This document shows positions 24,792 to 32,261 of a stretch of 47,028 bases of DNA, piece by piece. Made by a program: the position numbers and the translations under genes. The stretch covers positions 1-47,028 of the forward strand of contig CAZYMF010000015.1 in the NCBI GenBank assembly GCA_964648215.1. The letters run 5' to 3'. Origin of the DNA: CAZYMF01 sp964648215 (GTDB lineage Bacteria > Desulfobacterota > Binatia > HRBIN30 > JACQVA1). How positions within the stretch are numbered: the stretch's first letter is position 1; each line of letters starts with the position of its first letter. The notes beneath the pieces were generated by a model. It did not search any database and had not been told where the DNA came from. It saw only the letters and a list, made by a program, of their open reading frames with translations.

Positions 24792-27700
24792 GTGAACCTC
24801 GATCTCCGCCATAGTCGCCGACGCTCTCCACGGCAGCGCCCCCTGGTCCCCCGGGTCGTGGCGGTGCTGGCGCTGGTGCTCGCGCTGGCGCCGTTGGCGC
24901 GGGCGGCCTCCGACGGCGTGCTGGACGACTTCGAAGAGCTGAAAGGCTGGACGACCAGATCCTCGGAAGGGGCCAACGTCGAGATCGCGCACGACACCGG
25001 CCACACCGGCCTGGGGATGCGGATCGATTTCGACTTCCACGGCGGCGGCGGATACATCATTGCCCGCAAGGCTTTTCCCGTCAGCTTGCCGCGCAACTAC
25101 GCCTTCACGTTCCAGATGCGGGCGCAGGCGCCGACGGAGAACGTCGAGTTCAAGCTCATCGATCCCTCCGGCGACAACGTCTGGTGGTACCGCCGGCCGC
25201 AGTACCACTTCCCCGCCGAGTGGCAGCAGATCGTCATCAAGAAGAGGAGATTTCAACGCGCCTGGGGGCCGGGCGCGGCCGGCGGGCCGAAACGCATCGG
25301 CTCCATCGAGCTGGCGATCACCGCCGACGCCGGCGGTCGCGGCTCGATCTGGATCGACGATCTCAAGCTGGAGCGGCGCGACCCGGCGGCCCTCCAGCCG
25401 GTCGTCCCGGCCGTGCGGGCCTCGACCTCCGTCCCCGGACACGAGCCCGAGCGCGTGCTCGACCGCAACCACGACACCGGCTGGCGCAGCGGCTCGGTGG
25501 CGCCAGAACAATGGCTGCTGCTCGACTTCGGCAAGCCGCACGAGTACGGCGGCCTGGTGGTCGACTGGGACCCGGAGGACTACGCCACCGCGTACCGGGT
25601 GCAGGTCTCCGACGACGGCGATGGCTGGACCGACGTCTACACCTGCACCCAGGGCAACGGCGGTCGCGACTACGTGTACATGCCCGACGGCGAGTCCCGT
25701 TACATCCGCATCGAGCTGCAGCAGAGCAGCCGCGGGCAGGGTTACGCCATCCGCGATCTGGCGGTGAAGCCGTTCGCGTTCTCCTCCTCGCCCAACCAGT
25801 TCTTCTCCGCCGTCGCCGCCGACGCGCCGGCCGGCACCTATCCCAAGTACTTCACCGACAAGCAGACGTACTGGACCGTCGTCGGCGTCGAGGGCGAGTC
25901 CAAGCAGGGCCTGGTCAACGAGGAAGGCATGATCGAGGTCGATCGCGGGCGTTTCTCGATCGAGCCCTTCCTCTATCTCGACGGCACGTTGCGCACCTGG
26001 AACACGGTGCAGACGACGCAGGAGCTGGCCGCGGGTTATCTGCCGATCCCCACCGTCACCTGGCACGACGATCAGCTCAACCTGCGGGTCACCGCCTTCG
26101 GCGCCGGAGTGCCGGGGCAATCGGCGCTCTACGCCCAGTACCGGGTCGAGAACACCGGCAGCGAGCCGCGCAAGGTGGACCTCTTCCTGGCGATCCGGCC
26201 GTTCCAGGTGCTGCCGCCATGGCAGTCGCTGAACATGGTCGGCGGCGTGACCTCCATCGACCATCTCGTCTTCGATTCGCGCACGGTGTGGGTGAACGGC
26301 GACAAGGCGGTCATCTCGCTCACGCCGCCCGACGGCTTCGGCGCGGCCACCTTCGAGGAAGGCTCGGTCACCGACTTCCTGCTGCAGGACAAGCTGCCCT
26401 CGCACGTGGAGGTCAGGGACTCCCTCGGCTTCGCCTCCGGGGCGCTGCGTTACGTCTTGCGGCTGGACCCCGGCGGGCACGCGGAGGTCGATCTGGTCGT
26501 TCCCTTCCACGAGCCCGACGGCCTGGTCACCACGATCCTGCGCGACGGTGTCCAGTCGCAGCTACCGGCCCAGCTCGAGCAAGCCAAGCGTTCCTGGGAG
26601 ACGATTCTGAACCACGTCGACTTCCAAGTGCCGCCGTCGGCCGAGCATCTCATCGATACCCTGAAGACGACGCTCGGCTACATCCTGATCAACCGCGACG
26701 GGCGCGCCATCCGTCCCGGCTCGCGCACCTACGCGCGCGCCTGGATTCGCGACGGCGCGATCACCTCGTCGGCGCTGCTGCAGATGGGCTTCACCCAGGA
26801 GGTGCGCGAGTTCATCCGCTGGTTCGCCCAGTTTCAGCAGAGCGACGGCCGCGTGCCGTGCTGCGTCGACCGTCGCGGCGCCGATCCGGTGCCGGAGAAC
26901 GACAGCAACGGCGAGTTCCTCTACACGCTGGCGGAGTACTATCGCTACACCCACGACATCGGCTTCGTGAATGAGATGTGGCCGGCGGCGATCCGCGCCG
27001 CGGAGTACATCGGCCAGCTGCGGCAGCAGAGCCTGACCGATGCCTACAAGGAGCCGGACAAGCAGGTGTTTTTCGGTCTGCTGCCCGCATCGATCAGCCA
27101 CGAGGGCTACTCCTCGCACCCGGTGCATTCGTACTGGGACGATTTCTTCGCACTGCGCGGGCTGAAGGACGCCACCAGCCTGGCCATCGCCCTGGGCGAC
27201 GACGAGCACGCGGCCAGCTTCTCCACCGTGCGTGACGGCCTGCGCCACGACCTCTACGCCTCGATCGGCCGCGCCATCGCGGCCCACAAGATCGACTACA
27301 TCCCCGGCTCCGCCGAGCTCGGCGACTTCGACCCGACCTCGACGGCCATCGCCATCACCGCGGCGGGCGAGCTAGCGGACCTGCCGCCGCGCGAGCTGAA
27401 GCGGACCTTCGACGAGTACTACCGCCACGTGCTCGAGCGCCAGAAGAACGCCTCGGGGCTGGACGCCTACACCCCGTACGAGCTGCGCAACGTCGAGGCC
27501 CTGGTCATGCTCGGCGAGCGCGATCGCGCCTTCGAGGTCCTCCAGCTGTTGATGGCGGGGCAGCGGCCCGAAGGGTGGAACGAGTGGGCCGAGGTCGTGT
27601 GGCACGACCCGACGCTGGCGCGGTTCATCGGCGACATGCCGCACACCTGGGTCGGCTCGGGCTACATCCGTTCCATCCGCAGCATGTTCGCCTACGAGCG

Positions 27701-28055
27701 CGAGGGGGACCACGCGCTGGTCCTGGCCGCGGGCCTGCCCGGCGAGTGGGTGACGAGCGCGCCGGGCGTCGCGGTGAAGCGTTTGCCGACGTACTACGGG
27801 ATCCTCAACTACAGCCTGGGCCCGGACGGGCCGACCTCCTTGCGACTGCGACTCGGCGGCGATCTCCACCTCCCGCCCGGCAACATCGTGGTGCGACCGC
27901 CACTGCCGCAGCCGCTCACCGCCGTCACCGTCAACGGCAAGCCGGTGACCACGTTCGACGCCGACAGCGCCACGATCAGCGAGTTCCCGGCCGATGTCGT
28001 GCTCGACTACGGCGCGCCGACCCCCACCAGCGCCCCGGCGACCGAGCACCCGTGA
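24792..28055 (+). CDS. Large exported discoidin-domain six-hairpin glycosidase
   Basis: 1087 residues from GTG; the ribosome site is weak. A signal peptide spans about 1-38 (...LALVLALAPLARA). Residues 42-195 are a beta-sandwich resembling carbohydrate-binding modules ('VLDDFEELKGWTTRSSEGANVEI' to 'GSIWIDDLKLE'). Residues 205-325 form an F5/8 type C (discoidin) domain ('VLDRNHDTGWRSGS', 'YIRIELQQSSRG.GYAIRDL'). A second all-beta region follows, then an alpha/alpha six-hairpin catalytic-type domain (about 600-1000) with 'ARAWIRDGAITSSALLQMG' and 'FLYTLAEYYRY'. It should act on an extracellular or periplasmic glycan; the linkage is not determinable. It stands before the ABC sugar transporter, OpgH and glucanase genes, which suggests a shared glucan theme. 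Confidence 0.83.
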   Translation: MNLDLRHSRRRSPRQRPLVPRVVAVLALVLALAPLARAASDGVLDDFEELKGWTTRSSEGANVEIAHDTGHTGLGMRIDFDFHGGGGYIIARKAFPVSLPRNYAFTFQMRAQAPTENVEFKLIDPSGDNVWWYRRPQYHFPAEWQQIVIKKRRFQRAWGPGAAGGPKRIGSIELAITADAGGRGSIWIDDLKLERRDPAALQPVVPAVRASTSVPGHEPERVLDRNHDTGWRSGSVAPEQWLLLDFGKPHEYGGLVVDWDPEDYATAYRVQVSDDGDGWTDVYTCTQGNGGRDYVYMPDGESRYIRIELQQSSRGQGYAIRDLAVKPFAFSSSPNQFFSAVAADAPAGTYPKYFTDKQTYWTVVGVEGESKQGLVNEEGMIEVDRGRFSIEPFLYLDGTLRTWNTVQTTQELAAGYLPIPTVTWHDDQLNLRVTAFGAGVPGQSALYAQYRVENTGSEPRKVDLFLAIRPFQVLPPWQSLNMVGGVTSIDHLVFDSRTVWVNGDKAVISLTPPDGFGAATFEEGSVTDFLLQDKLPSHVEVRDSLGFASGALRYVLRLDPGGHAEVDLVVPFHEPDGLVTTILRDGVQSQLPAQLEQAKRSWETILNHVDFQVPPSAEHLIDTLKTTLGYILINRDGRAIRPGSRTYARAWIRDGAITSSALLQMGFTQEVREFIRWFAQFQQSDGRVPCCVDRRGADPVPENDSNGEFLYTLAEYYRYTHDIGFVNEMWPAAIRAAEYIGQLRQQSLTDAYKEPDKQVFFGLLPASISHEGYSSHPVHSYWDDFFALRGLKDATSLAIALGDDEHAASFSTVRDGLRHDLYASIGRAIAAHKIDYIPGSAELGDFDPTSTAIAITAAGELADLPPRELKRTFDEYYRHVLERQKNASGLDAYTPYELRNVEALVMLGERDRAFEVLQLLMAGQRPEGWNEWAEVVWHDPTLARFIGDMPHTWVGSGYIRSIRSMFAYEREGDHALVLAAGLPGEWVTSAPGVAVKRLPTYYGILNYSLGPDGPTSLRLRLGGDLHLPPGNIVVRPPLPQPLTAVTVNGKPVTTFDADSATISEFPADVVLDYGAPTPTSAPATEHP

Positions 28056-28079
28056 GCGAGGGCAGGGCCGGCGTTGCGC

Positions 28080-28150
28080 GCACCGGACAGAGCCCGGTGC
28101 CACCATGTCAACGCCGCCCTCGGTCGGTGGCACCGGGCTCTGTCCGGTGC
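28080..28150. repeat. Perfect 25-bp inverted repeat
   Basis: Arms 28080-28104 and 28126-28150 are exact reverse complements, beginning GCACCGGACAGAGCCC on the left, with a 21-base loop. The element is 24 bases after the glycosidase stop. It can act as a transcript-ending or RNA-stabilising hairpin and resembles a REP-type palindrome. Confidence 0.8.
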
Positions 28151-28279
28151 CTGCCCGGCAAAGGCACCCCCCGGCGGCGCGATCGGTTGCGCCGGCTCTC
28201 GGCGGGCTGATAGACGAGCGGGACTCACAAAAAGGGACGCTCGCCCGAATGCCGGGCGGGGCAGGGAAGGCGAGGATCG

Positions 28280-29341
28280 ATGAAATACCGCGTGATTCAG
28301 TGGGCCACCGGCCATGTCGGCAAGCACGCGCTGCGGGCGGCGGCGCAGCATCCGGAGATGGAGCTGGTCGGGTTGTGGGTGAGCGGCGAGGGAAAGGCGG
28401 GGAAAGACGCCGGGGAGCTGTGCGGCATCGGGCCCATCGGCGTCAAGGCGACGCGCGATGCGGAGGAGCTGCTCGCCCTCGACGCCGACTGCGTCTCCTA
28501 CGCCGCCGCCACCGACTATCGCCCCGTCGAGGCGATCGAGGACATGTGCCGCATCCTCGCCTCGGGCAAGAACCTGGTCACCAGCTCGTTCGTGCCGCTG
28601 ATCTATCCGTGGCACGCGGTGCCCGAGTTCGCCAAGCAGCTCGAGGACGCCTGCCAGAAGGGGCGGACTTCCTTCTACTGCTCGGGCATCGATCCCGGCT
28701 TCTCTCCCGATGCGCTGCCCATCGTGCTGTCGAGCCTGTCCGAGCGTATCGACTCGGTGCGCGCGCAGGAGATCTTCAACTACGCCACCTACGATCAGCC
28801 CGAGACCCTGTTCGAGGTCATGGGTTTCGGAAAGCCGGAGGGAACGCCGGTGCCGTTGCTGATTCCCGGCTCGCTCACCCTCGCCTGGGGGCCGTCGGTG
28901 CGCATGGTCGCCGACGCGCTCGGCGTCGAGCTGGAGGAGATCCGGCAGTGGCACGAGGTGGCGCTGGCCGAGGAGACCTTCGAGATCTCGTGCGGCCGCA
29001 TCGAGAAGGGAACCGTGGCCGGCATTCACTTCGAGGTGCAGGGGATCGTCGGCGGCAAGCCGAGGATCGTGGTCGAGCACGTCACCCGGCTGCGCGACGA
29101 CATCGCCCCCGACTGGCCGCAGGGGATCGGCCCGGGAAACTATCGCGTCACCATCGAGGGCATGCCGTCGCTGCGCTGCGATCTGCAGGTGGGTTACACC
29201 AGCAAGGACCACAACATCGACGGCTGCGTCGGCACGGCGATGCGCCTGGTCAACGCCATCCCCGCCGTCTGCCGCGCCGAGCCCGGGGTGAAGACCTGGC
29301 TCGACCTGCCGGTGATCGCCGGGCGCGGCGCGCTGCGCTGA
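28280..29341 (+). CDS. Dihydrodipicolinate reductase-like (DapB-fold) NAD(P)-dependent oxidoreductase
   Basis: 353 residues with GAGG before the ATG. The N-terminal Rossmann motif is 'VIQWATGHVGKHALRA'. The remainder matches 'dihydrodipicolinate reductase N-terminal domain' proteins related to 2,4-diaminopentanoate dehydrogenase. It is longer than true DapB (about 270 residues) and lacks that enzyme's 'HHxxKxDxPSGTA' signature, so a lysine-pathway role is unlikely. Such paralogues are abundant in Binatia and mycobacteria and have no fixed substrate. A second copy ends at base 98 of the window. It is probably monocistronic, between two repeat elements. Confidence 0.87.
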   Translation: MKYRVIQWATGHVGKHALRAAAQHPEMELVGLWVSGEGKAGKDAGELCGIGPIGVKATRDAEELLALDADCVSYAAATDYRPVEAIEDMCRILASGKNLVTSSFVPLIYPWHAVPEFAKQLEDACQKGRTSFYCSGIDPGFSPDALPIVLSSLSERIDSVRAQEIFNYATYDQPETLFEVMGFGKPEGTPVPLLIPGSLTLAWGPSVRMVADALGVELEEIRQWHEVALAEETFEISCGRIEKGTVAGIHFEVQGIVGGKPRIVVEHVTRLRDDIAPDWPQGIGPGNYRVTIEGMPSLRCDLQVGYTSKDHNIDGCVGTAMRLVNAIPAVCRAEPGVKTWLDLPVIAGRGALR

Positions 29342-29383
29342 GCGGAGAGCGCCGCGAGGCATTGGTGCGAGCGGCGCTGCTCG

Positions 29384-29415
29384 CTCTCCCTCACCCTTCT
29401 CTCCCAGGGGGAGAG
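29384..29415. repeat. REP-type palindrome (related to 5433-5605)
   Basis: CTCTCCCTCACCCTTCTCTC followed by CAGGGGGAGAGG, with the CTCTCCC / GGGAGAG stem at 29399-29415. The same 'CCCTCACC...CTCTCCC..GGGAGAGG' order is found twice in the element at 5.4-5.6 kb. It sits just after the reductase stop. Confidence 0.55.
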
Positions 29416-29453
29416 GGAACCCTCGCGCGCTGATCCTGCGGTTCTTTCACCGG

Positions 29454-29559
29454 GGAATGGAGAACCGGGAACAGAGAATCAGGAATGGAGAACCGGTCAA
29501 TGAGCCGCGCCGGTGACCGGTTCTCCATTCCCGGTTCCCGGTTTCCCATTTTCCATTCT
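29454..29559. repeat. Heptamer element C (clearest copy)
   Basis: The left words are GGAATGG, AGAACCG, GGAACAG, AGAATCA, GGAATGG, AGAACCG (29454-29495), each fitting RGAAYNR. The right words are CGGTTCT, CCATTCC, CGGTTCC, CGGTTTC, CCATTTT, CCATTCT (29518-29559), each fitting CSRTTYY. The inner 16 bp (29482-29497 and 29516-29531) are exact complements with an 18-base loop. It fills the gap between convergent genes, and the right arm begins nine bases from the ABC ATPase stop codon. Confidence 0.85.
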
Positions 29560-29567
29560 CTTTGACT

Positions 29568-30665
29568 CTACCCCGCGAGCGCCTCGCCCGCCTCGCCGAA
29601 CAGATGCACGCTCGCGGGCGCCACCTCCAGGCGAAGGCCGTCGCCCGGCGACAGCGGCTGCATCCCCGCTAGACGCACGACGAGGCGTATTTCCTCCGCC
29701 GCGGCCGCCGACGCGAGTCGCACGTGGGCGAGGGTCTCGTGGCCGAGATACTCGGCGTGCTCGACGACCGTCTGCAGACAGTTGCCGCTGGTCTCCGTGG
29801 TCGCCAACCGAAATTCCTCGGGGCGCACGCCGGCGGTGATCGTTCGACCGTCCGCCATGCCGATGCGGCGAGCCGCGAGCATCAGCGTCTGCCCGGCGAC
29901 GTCGAGCGCGGTCCCGTCGCCAGAGAGGTGGGCCGGGAAGAGATTCATCGGCGGACTGCCGATGAAGCCGGCGACGAAGACGTTGGCCGGATGGTCGTAC
30001 AGCTCGCGCGGCGGCGCCACCTGCTGCAGCTGTCCGCGATCGAGCACGGCGACGCGGTCGCCCAGGGTCATCGCCTCCACCTGGTCGTGGGTGACGTAGA
30101 TCATCGTCGTCCCGGTGCGCCGCTGCAGCTCGCCGATCTCGGCGCGCACCTGCACCCGCAGCTTGGCGTCGAGGTTGGAGAGAGGCTCGTCGAGCAGGAA
30201 CACCGCGGGCTGCCGCACCAGAGCGCGGCCCATGGCCACCCGCTGGCGCTGGCCGCCCGAGAGCTGCCGCGGGAGGCGATCGAGCAGATGAGCGATGTCG
30301 AGCAGCCCCGCCGCCCACTCGACGCGCCGGCGCATCTCGGCGCGCGGCATCTTGCGCATCTTGAGCGGAAACTCGAGATTGCGGCGCACCGACAGGAAGG
30401 GATAGAGCGCGTAGTCCTGGAAGACCATGGCGACGTTGCGCTCCTGCGGCGTGAGGTCGTTGACGACCCGCTCGCCGATACGAATGACACCGGCGGTGAC
30501 CTCCTCGAGTCCGGCCAGCAGGCGCAGCAGCGTCGACTTGCCGCAGCCCGATGGGCCGACGAGCACCATCAGCTCGCCGTCGTCGACGGCCAGACTGCAG
30601 TCGCCGACGGCACGCGTGCCGCCGGGGTAGATCTTGTCGACGTGCTCGAACTCGACCCGCGCCAT
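29568..30665 (-). CDS. ABC sugar transporter ATP-binding subunit (MalK/UgpC type)
   Basis: 365 residues. A longer open frame upstream runs out of frame through the glucanase gene and is spurious. Walker A is GPSGCGKS (37-44), Q-loop Gln83, signature LSGGQ (135-139), Walker B FLLDE (156-160) and switch His193. The C-terminal 120 residues are the OB-fold regulatory domain of carbohydrate importers (MOI/TOBE; 'GVRPEEF', 'GHETLAHVRL'). It should power uptake through the permeases at 36450 and 37406 with the binding protein at 35100. It is encoded apart from them, on the minus strand, eight bases after the glucanase stop. That order ties transport to glucan metabolism. Confidence 0.93.
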   Translation of the reverse strand: MARVEFEHVDKIYPGGTRAVGDCSLAVDDGELMVLVGPSGCGKSTLLRLLAGLEEVTAGVIRIGERVVNDLTPQERNVAMVFQDYALYPFLSVRRNLEFPLKMRKMPRAEMRRRVEWAAGLLDIAHLLDRLPRQLSGGQRQRVAMGRALVRQPAVFLLDEPLSNLDAKLRVQVRAEIGELQRRTGTTMIYVTHDQVEAMTLGDRVAVLDRGQLQQVAPPRELYDHPANVFVAGFIGSPPMNLFPAHLSGDGTALDVAGQTLMLAARRIGMADGRTITAGVRPEEFRLATTETSGNCLQTVVEHAEYLGHETLAHVRLASAAAAEEIRLVVRLAGMQPLSPGDGLRLEVAPASVHLFGEAGEALAG

Positions 30666-30673
30666 CGCTCGGC

Positions 30674-32254
30674 TCAATCGAAGAAGTCCTCGGCCCCGAT
30701 CAGCGGCAGGATCTTCCGCGCGATCGGGTCGGCGGCGAACCGCTCGGTGACGAAGCCGTCGCCGAGATGATTGACCAGCGCCACGAACAGCATCGCCTGG
30801 TCGAGGGTGAGGTAGTCGTGGGCGACGGCGCCGGAGAGCGGATCGACGGCGTCGTAGAAACCGAAGTCGCCGTAGATGTCGTAGCGGCGCGCCAGCTCGC
30901 GCAGGTTGGCGAGCGCCGGCCCGGGAGTGACGCCGAGCGCCAGCGCCGAGGCGTGCGGGGTGACCGCGCCGGCGGGATAACCGCGGGCGCCGAGCACCTC
31001 GACGCCGTACTCGCCGTAGCCCTCGCCGCTCGGCGTGGCGCTCGGCGAGATGCCCCACACCGGATAGCCCAGCACCTCGGCCGCGTAGCGCCGCTGCACC
31101 AACGCGTGCGCCCGGTCGTTGGCGCCGAGGCTGCGCGGCGCATAGCGCGCTTCGTCGAGAACCAGCGTCGGCATCAGCGCCTCGAACATGCTCCCGCCCC
31201 ACGACGGCACGTAGCGCACGCCCCGCCACTCGGCATAACCGCCGAGCACCTCGTGCCCGAGCACGGTCTTGCGACGGCTGTCCAGCGGGCGGAGGTGCTG
31301 CCAGCCGCAGGTGGGCGGAAAGGTGCGTATCATCGCGAACCACTCGTCTGCCGGGACGTCCCCCTTGCCGATGGCGATGAGGCTGCCGATCCGCGCCTCG
31401 GTGTACAGCACGCCGTAGTCGTATGGGGAACGGGCTCCCGCGCCGACGTAGTAGCCGTGCGACAGCTCCTTCTTCGTCGCGTTGTAGAAGAAGCCGAAGT
31501 CCTCCCTGTCGATGAGGCTGCTGCACGGCTCGTAGAGCTCGGGGAACGTCATCCGCGCCACCATCAGCCCCGCGGTGAGCCACGAGGCGTCGACCAGGGA
31601 GATGAAGCCGGAGGTCCGCTCCAACGAGGTGGTGTCGTAGAAGTTGAAGAGAAAGCCGCGGTAGCTCTCGAGGCGGGCGATCGTGTCGAGGACCTTTCGC
31701 GTACGAGCCACGGCCGCAGCGGCCGACAGCAGGCCGAGCTGCCGTGCGCCGGCGACGGCCATCAGGTACAGGCCGACGTTGGTGCCGCTGGTGTAGTCGC
31801 CGATGTGCGCGTCGGCGATGGCCACCGAGCTCCGTCCGAGGTGGACGTTGTCGATGGGCAAGCCGTTGTCGCGGTCGGTGAGCGCGGCCAGACCGCGCCA
31901 CGTATCGCGCGCCACGCGCTCGGCGAATTGCCACTCGTCGGCGGGCAGGGAGTCCCGTGCGACCAGCAGGCGTTGCGGCCAGCCGGAGAGTCGGGCCTGC
32001 AGGTAGGGCTGCGCCGCCTTCTCGCCGCCGACCGACTCCTCCCAGGCCTTCTTCGCCGCCGCCACCACCGGCCTCTCCATCGCCGGCGTGAGCAGCGACC
32101 GCGCCGAGACGTTGCCGATCGGACAGGCAGGATGGCTTGCGGCCGACGTCGGTCCGGCCCAGGGCGGGCGGCACGCCAACGGCAATGTGCTCGTCAGGCA
32201 GGCCAGGAGCAGCGCGAGCAGGCCTTGCCCGGGTAGCGCGGCGCGGCGCGGCAT
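30674..32254 (-). CDS. Exported glycoamylase-family (PF10091, GH144-like) glucanase
   Basis: 526 residues; start seven bases after the OpgH stop, with GAGAG before it. The N terminus is hydrophobic and contains 'TLPLAC', an imperfect lipobox, so it is periplasmic or membrane-tethered. The body carries 'TDRDNGLPIDNV', 'TSGTNVGLYLMAVAGAR', 'NFYDTTSLERTSGFISLVDASWL', 'VPSWGGSMFEALMPTLVLDE' and 'AVTPHASALAL'. This is the PF10091/COG5368 pattern found in endo-beta-1,2-glucanases (GH144) and in cyclic beta-1,2-glucan synthases. Next to OpgH, whose product has a beta-1,2 backbone, an endo-beta-1,2-glucanase that trims the glucan is the most economical reading. Activity is inferred. Confidence 0.83.
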   Translation of the reverse strand: MPRRAALPGQGLLALLLACLTSTLPLACRPPWAGPTSAASHPACPIGNVSARSLLTPAMERPVVAAAKKAWEESVGGEKAAQPYLQARLSGWPQRLLVARDSLPADEWQFAERVARDTWRGLAALTDRDNGLPIDNVHLGRSSVAIADAHIGDYTSGTNVGLYLMAVAGARQLGLLSAAAAVARTRKVLDTIARLESYRGFLFNFYDTTSLERTSGFISLVDASWLTAGLMVARMTFPELYEPCSSLIDREDFGFFYNATKKELSHGYYVGAGARSPYDYGVLYTEARIGSLIAIGKGDVPADEWFAMIRTFPPTCGWQHLRPLDSRRKTVLGHEVLGGYAEWRGVRYVPSWGGSMFEALMPTLVLDEARYAPRSLGANDRAHALVQRRYAAEVLGYPVWGISPSATPSGEGYGEYGVEVLGARGYPAGAVTPHASALALGVTPGPALANLRELARRYDIYGDFGFYDAVDPLSGAVAHDYLTLDQAMLFVALVNHLGDGFVTERFAADPIARKILPLIGAEDFFD

Positions 32255-32261
32255 CGAGCTC

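Noticed and set aside
24753..26510. A 585-residue minus-strand open frame opposite the glycosidase
   Set aside because: It is an antisense artefact of high GC; no domain pattern, and it would overlap a well-supported 1087-residue protein.
29568..32174. A single 868-residue open frame covering the ABC ATPase and more
   Set aside because: Only the last 365 residues fit a protein family. The upstream part is an out-of-frame reading of the glucanase gene, rich in Arg and Gly.
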